The notes under the pieces were generated by a model. It was not told the DNA's origin and did no database searches. It saw only the letters and a program-made list of their open reading frames with translations. Made by a program: the position numbers and the translations under genes. A stretch of 33,287 bases of DNA from an uncultured delta proteobacterium (GTDB taxonomy: Bacteria > Desulfobacterota > WTBG01 > CAIYCZ01 > CAIRTM01), in the NCBI GenBank assembly GCA_903911225.1, contig CAIWCT010000249.1, positions 1 through 33,287 of the forward strand. The letters are read 5' to 3'. This document shows, one piece after another, positions 24,519-31,725 of this stretch (its first letter is position 1; each line of letters opens with the position of its first letter).

Positions 24519-26144
24519 ATGCGTACTGTTTCAGGTTATTGCGTTCTGCTTGTTATTGTATCAGCCTGCGCATTTTTTTACCGGCTCGGGACTCCTGATA
24601 TAGACCATATACGGCTTGAATCACGCCGTGCCGAAATCGCCCGCAACATGCTTGAATCGGGTGACTGGACCGTACCGAAGATCGCCGGCGAGGCGATTCT
24701 GACAAAACCTCCGCTCTATTTCTGGGCAGCTGCGCTCTGCTCCCTAAAAACGGGCTTAAATGAATGCACTGCCCGGATACCCTCGGCAGTGTCCGGAATT
24801 GCAACAGTGGTAATGACCTGTCTTCTGGGCACGCTTCTATTCGGTGGTTCCGCTGGGCTGCTTGCAGGCCTTGCGCTTTTAAGCACCAATATTTTTCTTT
24901 TTGAAGCGCGGTTTGCCGAGCTCGAGTCAATGCTGACGTTTTTTATTACCGGCTCCATCTATTTCTTTTTTCAGTGGTACCGGGATCCTCTGCACAGGAT
25001 GCGGTGGCTGATTGTGTTTTTTTGCATGCTGGGTTTGGGGTTCATGACCAAAGGGCCCTTTGCCTTTACGTTTCCGCTTATTCCCATCGTGGTGTGGCTG
25101 TTCATGTACAGAGAAGCGCGCCTGCTGGCAAACCGGCGGATTTTATGGGGGCTGCTGCTGTCTATTGCGATTGTACTGCCCTGGGGAATTGCCATTTTGA
25201 TAAGACAGCCCGGCTTTCTCGGCGTTGTGCTGTGGGAAACGCTTGCCTATTATGTCAAGGGACAGGGCGGTCACACTGAACCGTTTCCATACTATTTCCG
25301 TACAATTCCCGCGGTACTTTTCCCCTGGTTTCTAATTTTTCCGTTTCTTGCCTGGGTTGCATTTTCAAAAAAACTGAAGTCGGTTCGAAAAGAAAATGTA
25401 TTCCTTCTTGTATGGATAGTGGGAAATTTTATTTTCCTCACCGGCTCTAAATCAAAGCGTGATTTTTATCTTGTACCGCTCGCTCCGGCACTGGCTTTGC
25501 TGGTTGGATCGACCTGGGTGGTCATGTGGGAATATGTGCGTGAAAAGCTAAGGCTCCACGCTTCAAAAAACAGCCTGCTGATGCTTTCTATCGTTGGCGC
25601 TATTCTGACAGGCGCCGGTATTCTTGCCGCCAGGCATGCTCATACGCTTCTGAATCTGCCCGGCAAGGAACTGCCCAGGCCCCCTGAGCTACTCATGTTC
25701 GCCGGATTAATCATGCTTCTGACAGCAGCAGTGAAGCGATTTTTTTCCTCATACCGGTTTGCCCATATTGCTCTGGTGTCTGTTGCGGTGATTATGCTTG
25801 CGTTCCATTTTTTTCAGCTCACCTATACGACGCCAATCCGCAATGCAGATGAATCATCTAAGCAGTTCTATGTCTTTCTTGCAAAAAAGCTTGGGAATGC
25901 GCCTCTTGGCTGGTATGGCAGGGTTGAAAATTTCGCCTTAAGCTTCAATGCCCATCGCCCCGTAACCTATGTGCATGATGAAAAAGAGGCCAATGAATTT
26001 ATGGCCTCCCCGAAAAAAAGCTATATTTTATTTAATGAAAAATCAATTGAGGATATCCCGGCTGGAAAGTGGCGCGAGGTGTTGAGAGAAAACTATTCCG
26101 TTGAGCACCCCGACAGACAGCATATACTGGTCTCAAATTATTAA
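24519..26144 (+). CDS. GT39/ArnT-like polytopic glycosyltransferase (GT39-E), catalytic Asp position altered
   Basis: The 541-residue protein has a first helix, then DIDHIRLESRRAEIARNML (27-45), the segment equivalent to DPDEPRYAESAREM of GT39-A. Next comes LTKPPLYFW (61-69), then about ten more helices and a soluble tail. In the aligned motif the Glu is kept (Glu34) but the preceding Asp, the usual catalytic residue, is Leu33. A nearby Asp (Asp29) might substitute, or the enzyme may act differently. It is the last gene of the DegT, GT2, TVP38-2, GT39-E unit, so it is the natural user of the Und-P-sugar made there. AGGGA precedes the ATG. A strong hairpin begins at its stop codon. Confidence 0.85.
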   Translation: MRTVSGYCVLLVIVSACAFFYRLGTPDIDHIRLESRRAEIARNMLESGDWTVPKIAGEAILTKPPLYFWAAALCSLKTGLNECTARIPSAVSGIATVVMTCLLGTLLFGGSAGLLAGLALLSTNIFLFEARFAELESMLTFFITGSIYFFFQWYRDPLHRMRWLIVFFCMLGLGFMTKGPFAFTFPLIPIVVWLFMYREARLLANRRILWGLLLSIAIVLPWGIAILIRQPGFLGVVLWETLAYYVKGQGGHTEPFPYYFRTIPAVLFPWFLIFPFLAWVAFSKKLKSVRKENVFLLVWIVGNFIFLTGSKSKRDFYLVPLAPALALLVGSTWVVMWEYVREKLRLHASKNSLLMLSIVGAILTGAGILAARHAHTLLNLPGKELPRPPELLMFAGLIMLLTAAVKRFFSSYRFAHIALVSVAVIMLAFHFFQLTYTTPIRNADESSKQFYVFLAKKLGNAPLGWYGRVENFALSFNAHRPVTYVHDEKEANEFMASPKKSYILFNEKSIEDIPAGKWREVLRENYSVEHPDRQHILVSNY

Positions 26145-26176
26145 ACACCCCGCAGACCTTCTGCAGGGTGTTTAAT
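26140..26176. terminator. Hairpin between convergent genes, probable terminator
   Basis: A 17-bp inverted repeat (26140-26156 with 26160-26176, one mismatch, 3-nt loop) overlaps the stop codon of GT39-E. It is followed by GGATAAAAAAA rather than a T-run, so classical intrinsic termination in the plus direction is uncertain. On the minus strand it follows the Gfo/Idh/MocA gene end (26233), also without a strong T-run. Confidence 0.55.
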
Positions 26177-26232
26177 GGATAAAAAAACGCACTTCTGAAA
26201 ACCTAATTTTTTTAATTCTTACAAGCCGATTT

Positions 26233-27330
26233 TTATTTACGTCCTGCTCTTTTTTTAGATTTGCCGAGCTTTGACTTCACAATGCGGCACCCTGGAATTA
26301 CCACCTTACCGTTGCAGGCTGCAGATTCATAAAGAGCGGTGAGAATCTCAATATCCTTTCGCCCTTCAGGGCCTTCCACAAGGGCCTGTCCGCTGTTTTG
26401 AATCGCACTGATAACATCCTCCATATACGGCTTATGCCCGCGACCGTATACATTCGGGACATCCTGTGAAAATTCTTCAATAATCTGTTCATCCTCCGGA
26501 CCAGGATCAGTAAATTTCCAATAAAGAATCTTATTGACTGCCCGACCGCCTATGATAACGCTTCCCTTTTCTCCCATTAAGCTCAGAGAACCTTCGAGAT
26601 CCTCAGGCCGAGCAGCAACAGTTGCCTCAAAAATACCCAAAGCACCTGATGTAAAGCGAAATAATGCCGCGGCTGTATCATCGACCTCTATTTGCATAAG
26701 CCGTGTCGCTGTCTGGCACTGCATACTCTCGATTGGTCCCATAAACCACTGCAAAAGGTCGAGATGATGACTGGCCTGCTGACTCATAACGCCACCATCA
26801 AGCTCCCAGGTGCCGTGCCAGTTGTCCTGCTCATAATATTTTTGTGTCCGGTGCCAGCGGACGCGAACAGTTCCGAGCACCATTTTCCCGAAGCGGCCTT
26901 CTTCCAGAGCGCGGCGCGCAGCCAGCACCGCTGGGTTAAAGCGGTTTTGCTTGACCACAAACAGCCGGCAGTTGTTTTTGGAACAGGCCTTTATCATGGC
27001 ATCGCAATCAGCAACTGTCAGCGCCATGGGTTTTTCGACAATAATATGCCTGCCATGCTGCGCCAGATCAATGACATGCCGCGCGTGGTAGCCGGTGGGC
27101 GTGGCGATGTGGACGATCTCTATCTCGGGATGGGCGTGCATCATCTTATGATAATCAGTATAAGTGGGGACATGGTTCTTTTCCCCTTTTTCCTGCGCCT
27201 TAATCGGGTCGACATCGCAAACCGCCACAAGGTGCGAAAAAGGGCTGCCGATAATTGCCGCAAGATGATTCTCTGACACCCGCCCGCAGCCGATAAGGGC
27301 TGAATTCATAACAAGTTGCTCGGAGTTCAT
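26233..27330 (-). CDS. Gfo/Idh/MocA-family oxidoreductase, WlbA/GnnA-like
   Basis: The 365-residue protein has an N-terminal Rossmann domain (ALIGCGRVSENHL), the family motif VEKPMAL, and a C-terminal alpha/beta domain with RWHRTQKYYEQDNWHGTWEL-type residues and QASHHLDLLQW. These are close to the WlbA/WbpB/GnnA group, which oxidises C3 of UDP-N-acetylhexosamines or their uronates to 3-keto sugars. A DegT enzyme of the type encoded at 21813-22919 is the usual next step. This pairing is inferred from memory of the families. The frame opens at 27372, but the ATG at 27330 preceded by GAGGCAG is the better start. It is transcribed toward the GT39-E operon. The tail is Lys/Arg-rich. Confidence 0.87.
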   Translation of the reverse strand: MNSEQLVMNSALIGCGRVSENHLAAIIGSPFSHLVAVCDVDPIKAQEKGEKNHVPTYTDYHKMMHAHPEIEIVHIATPTGYHARHVIDLAQHGRHIIVEKPMALTVADCDAMIKACSKNNCRLFVVKQNRFNPAVLAARRALEEGRFGKMVLGTVRVRWHRTQKYYEQDNWHGTWELDGGVMSQQASHHLDLLQWFMGPIESMQCQTATRLMQIEVDDTAAALFRFTSGALGIFEATVAARPEDLEGSLSLMGEKGSVIIGGRAVNKILYWKFTDPGPEDEQIIEEFSQDVPNVYGRGHKPYMEDVISAIQNSGQALVEGPEGRKDIEILTALYESAACNGKVVIPGCRIVKSKLGKSKKRAGRK

Positions 27331-27411
27331 ATCTGCCTCAGTAGAAAAATTATTGTATGTCTGTGAGAGCATCTCTAAGAGTATATGATTTTCAGTAATT
27401 AAACTTTTTTA

Positions 27412-27439
27412 ATGATAATAAAAAGGCTCAGATTTGCAA
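27412..27439 (-). promoter_or_regulatory. Weak candidate promoter of the Gfo/Idh/MocA gene
   Basis: On the minus strand TTGCAA (27434-27439) and TATCAT (27412-27417) are 16 nt apart. An alternative -10, TATACT, lies closer to the gene but has no matching -35. No other feature is visible in the 198-nt gap between 27331 and 27528. Confidence 0.3.
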
Positions 27440-27528
27440 GTTAAAACAATGTAATGCTTGCTTGATCATTAGATAAACATCCAATGCTGATGGAATCCAT
27501 GGTCCGGTTATGCGCCGTGCATCATTTT

Positions 27529-30069
27529 TTACTGCTTCGGCTTATGCCGTATTGCCTCTCTGTATTGTTCAAATTTAAATTTCGGATCATCATCAGGCCC
27601 ATGACAGGTTCGGCATATCTGCTCGACAACACAGTTGTCGCATGAACCGCCGAGGCCGACGATGTAGTCCTGACCTTTCTTCTGAGGATCTTTCACATGC
27701 CGTTCTCCAGGCCCGTGACATACCTCACACTGAACACCCTGTGCGCCCGGGGCCGGATAACCGCCGGGGCTGCCCGAGACTGTGATGAAACGATATTTTT
27801 TATCAGACGGAGCAGATGCAGCGGCTGGTGAATTAGCTGCAGCTGCATGGGCGGTTTTAGACCATTGTGCATACTCCTGCTCATGGCACTTCATACATGA
27901 TCCCACACCTGCATACGATGCCGGATTTTCGAAAAGATCGTTTTTGCGCTTATGCTCGCTCAACAATTTCACACGCTGCTCCCGGCTCATGGAAGCAATG
28001 TCGGGGACAAAGCTGTGCAAAACCCTTGGAAAACGACGGGCAAAATTGAAGTTAAGCGATTCCCTTTCCGTATGGCACGACAAACACAGGGCCTTCCATT
28101 CTCCCGCATTTTTCTTTTGCGGCTTAACGCCGGTAAAGGCCGGGCAGGCCTCATGGCCCGGGCCATGGCACACTTCGCACTGTACGCCTTCTAATGTCCT
28201 CGCATCCTTTTTATCGTTAATGGCATAGCCGCCGGGATTGCCCCATCCCGTGACATGGCAGCTCACGCAGGCAGGATCTTCCTCCCTGCCTTTGCGTTGC
28301 AGCGATTTAAACGCATAGGGGTGCCCGGTGAGGCTCCACTGATTATGCTCATTTTCATGACAAATCACGCAGTGATCCTGCCCCGAATATCCTTTGGGAT
28401 CCAGAAGAGGCTTATTCGGCAGTCCGCACAGTTTGCGCAGCCCCATAAGAAACAAATGCATCTTCCGGCCTGAAAAACCTGTATGCTGGGTAAAAATGCG
28501 GCCTGAACGATCTATAATATACCCCATAGGCACAACGCCTGAAAACGACGGAAACAGAGACGAAATTCGATTGTCCGTGTTCAGCACAACAGGGAAAGTA
28601 TAGCCCTGCGATTCAATAAATTTAGCGGTGGTCTCCTGATTAAGACGACTCACAGCAACAAGAAAAAACCTGCCCTTAAATTCCTCTCCCACCATCAGAC
28701 TGTTGAGAAATGCAAGCTCATCACGGCAATGGGGGCATGAGGGAGAAAACACAACCAGTACAACAGGCTTTTTTTCATAGAGCTGCTTAATGTTCATGGT
28801 CGTGTTGTCCATTGCCGTAGCCTCAAAAAAAGGCACTGGCGGCCTGTCGCCAAGGACAGGCTCGTCAGAAGGGATAAAACCAATTTTGATAATACGGTTG
28901 ACGTACACATGCAGAGCCTGGGAGAAATTCGTCTGAGGCGGAATATTTGCAGCAGCCAGGCTGCTCATAAGTTCGCCCTGCTTGTTAAATATATACAGAG
29001 AAAGATCGCCCGCGAGATTCAGGCCTTTTGCCGCCGCTTGCGGATTTTCAAGAAGCAGGGGGAAGGTAACGTTCTGCTGCTGATTGAATGTAACAACCTC
29101 ATCGGTGCGGTTGTCATTGAGATTAAGGCCCAATACCTCCAAATTATATTCACCTTTGATGCGATACATGTCCTGCATAAACATAACAGCTTCGCCTGCG
29201 TAGGGATTGTCGATAGAATAGGCAAGAAGTATGATTGTTTTTCCCTTGTAGAGCTCAGTATCAAAAGGCGCAGATACAGGCTGGCGTGGAGAAATGGGCT
29301 TGACAGGAGCAGTAGCATAAGGCTGCGAAAAAACGGTCCTCACGGTTGGCAGCAATAAGCATAAAAGCGCAGCCACGATAATTTTTTTTCTTATCTCGTG
29401 GCGTTTCTTTCCCTCACGCAACATGGCAAGCCATTTTTCACGGTAAAAAAAGGCCAGCGCTACGGCTACAGCGCTCAGCGCCAGCACGATCACCAGTACT
29501 TTATTGTTATGGTTTCGTGAGCAGCTGCCGGCCAGGGACAGCAGAATAGTACCCAGCAGCCTCCCAACAGTTGAAATCATCATGAAATGGCTGATTTTCA
29601 TATGGCTCAGGCCTATGATGTAGCACAGGGAGTCTTTGGGGAATCCAGGGACCAGAAACAGGACAAACGAGACGAGCGAGCCCTGGTGCTCCATGAAGTC
29701 ATCATACTTCTTTATATGTTCCTGGCTGATTGCTTTCTCGACAAAGGGAAGACCGAATAAACGTGCCAGCAAAAAGGCGAGCCATGAGCCGATGGTGAGA
29801 CCTATGGTCGAGTAAATCGTTCCCCAGAGCGGGCCGTAGAGATAGCCGCCAATAAAACCGGTTACCTCACCGGGGATGGGTGCAACAATCACCTGCGCGA
29901 TCTGAAGGCCGATGAGCATCAGGACGGAATAAGGGCCGAAGGAGTTTATAAGGCGAATCGCCTTTTCTTCCTGGGTGAAGTAGGTGTGCAGATTATACTG
30001 AAAGCAAAAATAGATCCCTGCAGTGACGATAACCAGTAGCAGAACGGTTCTGAGTACGATCTTTTTCAT
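27529..30069 (-). CDS. VTT (TVP38/DedA-like) - thioredoxin-like - heptahaem cytochrome c fusion protein
   Basis: The 846-residue product combines modules rarely seen together (numbers from the ATG at 30069). Residues about 35-215 are a VTT membrane domain with APIPGEVTGFIGG and VPGFPKDSLCYIIGL. A further hydrophobic helix (about 229-246) leads to the periplasm. Residues about 275-395 look like a thioredoxin fold without cysteines. Residues about 410-545 are a TlpA/AhpC-type redoxin with active-site CPHC (445-448). The C-terminal third has seven CxxCH haem motifs (CVICH 567, CVSCH 601, CEVCH 631, CLSCH 662, CMKCH 725, CEVCH 781, CRTCH 819) in cytochrome-c554-like arrangement, plus an extra CDNC pair. 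Electron transfer coupled to thiol chemistry and a membrane lipid function is inferred. The ATG lies 10 nt after tatA. A TTG at 30090 is an alternative start. No start with a ribosome-binding site precedes the second half. Confidence 0.88.
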   Translation of the reverse strand: MKKIVLRTVLLLVIVTAGIYFCFQYNLHTYFTQEEKAIRLINSFGPYSVLMLIGLQIAQVIVAPIPGEVTGFIGGYLYGPLWGTIYSTIGLTIGSWLAFLLARLFGLPFVEKAISQEHIKKYDDFMEHQGSLVSFVLFLVPGFPKDSLCYIIGLSHMKISHFMMISTVGRLLGTILLSLAGSCSRNHNNKVLVIVLALSAVAVALAFFYREKWLAMLREGKKRHEIRKKIIVAALLCLLLPTVRTVFSQPYATAPVKPISPRQPVSAPFDTELYKGKTIILLAYSIDNPYAGEAVMFMQDMYRIKGEYNLEVLGLNLNDNRTDEVVTFNQQQNVTFPLLLENPQAAAKGLNLAGDLSLYIFNKQGELMSSLAAANIPPQTNFSQALHVYVNRIIKIGFIPSDEPVLGDRPPVPFFEATAMDNTTMNIKQLYEKKPVVLVVFSPSCPHCRDELAFLNSLMVGEEFKGRFFLVAVSRLNQETTAKFIESQGYTFPVVLNTDNRISSLFPSFSGVVPMGYIIDRSGRIFTQHTGFSGRKMHLFLMGLRKLCGLPNKPLLDPKGYSGQDHCVICHENEHNQWSLTGHPYAFKSLQRKGREEDPACVSCHVTGWGNPGGYAINDKKDARTLEGVQCEVCHGPGHEACPAFTGVKPQKKNAGEWKALCLSCHTERESLNFNFARRFPRVLHSFVPDIASMSREQRVKLLSEHKRKNDLFENPASYAGVGSCMKCHEQEYAQWSKTAHAAAANSPAAASAPSDKKYRFITVSGSPGGYPAPGAQGVQCEVCHGPGERHVKDPQKKGQDYIVGLGGSCDNCVVEQICRTCHGPDDDPKFKFEQYREAIRHKPKQ

Positions 30070-30079
30070 GAAACCCGTT

Positions 30080-30283
30080 TCAGCCTGCAACTTTTCCGAA
30101 ATCCGTCTTTTTCGCTCCGGCAGGTGTTTCGGGCTTGTCGAGTTCCTGCATCGACTTCTTGAATTCCCGCATGCCCTTTCCCAATTGCCCGCCGATTTCG
30201 CCCAGTTTTCCAGGGCCGAATATGATAAGTGCTATAATGAGAATCACGATAAGATGCATTGGTTGAAAAAATCCTTCAAACAT
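30080..30283 (-). CDS. tatA: Sec-independent translocase subunit TatA/TatE
   Basis: The 67-residue protein has the TatA layout: a short periplasmic N-terminus, one membrane helix, the hinge [20 protein letters not shown] with its amphipathic helix, and a charged, flexible tail. TatA oligomers form the passage of the twin-arginine pathway for folded proteins. No tatB or tatC gene is nearby. The gene is immediately upstream of the VTT-thioredoxin-cytochrome gene and shares its strand. Haem c attachment normally follows Sec export, so the pairing is unexplained. A promoter is visible at 30332-30360. Confidence 0.93.
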   Translation of the reverse strand: MFEGFFQPMHLIVILIIALIIFGPGKLGEIGGQLGKGMREFKKSMQELDKPETPAGAKKTDFGKVAG

Positions 30284-30331
30284 TGCTACATATCCGAAAA
30301 TATTGATCGTTTAATAAATGTAACTATATTT

Positions 30332-30360
30332 AGAATAATACACTTTATATATTTTTGCAA
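30332..30360 (-). promoter_or_regulatory. Candidate sigma-70-type promoter of tatA and the fusion gene
   Basis: On the minus strand TTGCAA (30355-30360), 17 nt, then TATTCT (30332-30337), the same -10 as in the hydrolase promoter at 3317-3345. The start would be near 30325, with a leader of about 42 nt before tatA. Confidence 0.5.
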
Positions 30361-30520
30361 GACGGGTGCGGAGGCAGGGTACAAGCCTGCACTGAACTAT
30401 TGCCGAGTGTTATGCATCCGGCGCTATCAACACCTGGCGACTATTAGTGACCGTGCGCACCCAAAGCTCCGATCATCATTTTAATATTATCCAACCGCAG
30501 AACTCAATAGCAGCCACGTT

Positions 30521-30535
30521 GTTCATGTTGTGAAC
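30521..30535. promoter_or_regulatory. Perfect 5-bp-arm palindrome, possible operator
   Basis: GTTCA at 30521-30525 and TGAAC at 30531-30535 form an inverted repeat with a 5-nt centre, extendable by one pair (TGTTCA/TGAACA, 30520-30536). It lies in the 283-nt gap between the anchored hypothetical gene (ends 30567) and tatA. It has no T-run and is not convincing as a terminator. A dimeric regulator site is possible. Apart from this palindrome and the tatA promoter I see nothing in the gap. Confidence 0.3.
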
Positions 30536-30566
30536 ATAACCCTGCTGGCACCATAAGCTGTTCGCA

Positions 30567-31415
30567 CTAGTTTCCCAGGTAGAGATCATCGAAATAAGCG
30601 ATGGCGTGCATGGATGGTGGGTTCGCCGGGTCGATGTTTTCATCGCGCATGTCGGCGCGCAGCTCGAAGAAGATGCGGATACCAGCGAATTTCTCCGGCA
30701 CGAAGCCCCATTGTTCCTTGAAGTCGTTCCGAAGGTCTCGTTCGAAATGTATCCAGCATCCCAGCTCGGGCTGTGTTTTGGTGAGAAAGATAAATTTCCT
30801 GTTGATCATGTTGAAAGGCTGGCGGTCAAGCCCCGTCAGCACGTAGCTTATCTCTGCGGCCGATCCGCCTGCCAACGACTCCGTCCCGCTTGCAATCACA
30901 ACGACCTGCATGTACATTTTTGTGGGACTGCGATCCCACTTCTCGACATAGTAATTTCCTGCAACATGCGAAGGAAAAATTGAAGGCTGGATGGACTGGA
31001 TCAAACCCTGAATGCTGGCTCCCGCGCGCGGCGGGTTCATGGGGTTTATGAGCAGTTCGACCCGCGCCGCCCAGCTGCCGCCCAAGGCCCTTGCCGTTGA
31101 TGTGGTGAAGGAGCCCCAGTGCGAGCGATCCGGAAAGTACCACCATGGCGCAGTGCCATCTTCGAAGCCCGGATTGGTGAGCATGTTGAAGGGACAACCC
31201 TCTGGAATCGCGGGGATGGGAATGGGGGCAGGCGGTGTAAACTTAGTGCCGGAGGTCCATCCGGAGGGAACAGTCGGAACACGCGTCTGTACGCCAGGCC
31301 TCATTAACGAGAAGAGTAGATCTCTGTTACGCAGTGTAAGAATCACAAGCCCTACCAAAAGAATGGCCCCGAGAGTAGTGATAAAAAATACCTTCATCCG
31401 GCGATGTTCAGGCAT
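30567..31415 (-). CDS. Membrane-anchored protein with a carbohydrate-binding-like beta-sandwich domain, function unknown
   Basis: The 282-residue product starts MPEHRRMKVFF and has one N-terminal hydrophobic helix (about 7-28), then a Pro-rich linker with PPAPIPIPAIP. The single extracytoplasmic domain begins NMLTNPGFEDGTAPWWY, the entry motif of many carbohydrate-binding/galactose-binding-like modules, and ends with AIAYFDDLYLGN, also typical of such beta-sandwiches. No catalytic residues are evident. It might bind glycans or cell-wall material. The coding strand is richer in G+C than the surrounding genes. Earlier in-frame starts exist (TTG 31475, ATG 31460). The ATG at 31415 puts the signal helix at the usual place. 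It appears to be a lone gene on the minus strand. Confidence 0.65.
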   Translation of the reverse strand: MPEHRRMKVFFITTLGAILLVGLVILTLRNRDLLFSLMRPGVQTRVPTVPSGWTSGTKFTPPAPIPIPAIPEGCPFNMLTNPGFEDGTAPWWYFPDRSHWGSFTTSTARALGGSWAARVELLINPMNPPRAGASIQGLIQSIQPSIFPSHVAGNYYVEKWDRSPTKMYMQVVVIASGTESLAGGSAAEISYVLTGLDRQPFNMINRKFIFLTKTQPELGCWIHFERDLRNDFKEQWGFVPEKFAGIRIFFELRADMRDENIDPANPPSMHAIAYFDDLYLGN

Positions 31416-31639
31416 GGCCAGCAATATTCCTTTATAATGATTAATACAACAGGGAGACATCAACTGAAAATACAAACTATAATTTTTTCACAAGAAAGAC
31501 TCCCATTGACAAAAAATTACTTAATTCAAAACGGATTGTCAAAGGAAAATAAATTTCTGTGGGCTATGCAGTTCCCGGCATGTCTTTGCTCATAACATCA
31601 ATTGCAGACAAAAGACCGGTTGCTACATGCCATTTCTCA

Positions 31640-31668
31640 TTGACACTTACAGGCTGTGATAGTATCTG
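31640..31668 (+). promoter_or_regulatory. Candidate promoter of the CorA gene
   Basis: A perfect -35 box TTGACA (31640-31645) is followed by 17 nt and TATCTG (31663-31668), a weak -10. It lies 58 nt upstream of the CorA ATG. The remainder of the 310-nt divergent gap (31416-31725) holds AT-rich sequence with no further gene that I can support. Confidence 0.45.
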
Positions 31669-31725
31669 GTACAGGCATGGATGATCAAAAAAACAGCTTT
31701 TGTAAAAGCAGGGAGATAGTAGACT

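Noticed and set aside
3441-26144. A complete L-Ara4N (arn) operon
   Set aside because: ArnT-, ArnB- and ArnC-like functions have counterparts, but no ArnA, ArnD polysaccharide-deacetylase fold or ArnE/F gene is visible, so the sugar is unlikely to be assigned as L-Ara4N.
29422-29424. Internal ATG as a separate start for a secreted redoxin-cytochrome protein
   Set aside because: A basic region and hydrophobic helix follow, as in a signal peptide, but no ribosome-binding site precedes it and the frame is continuous with the VTT domain.
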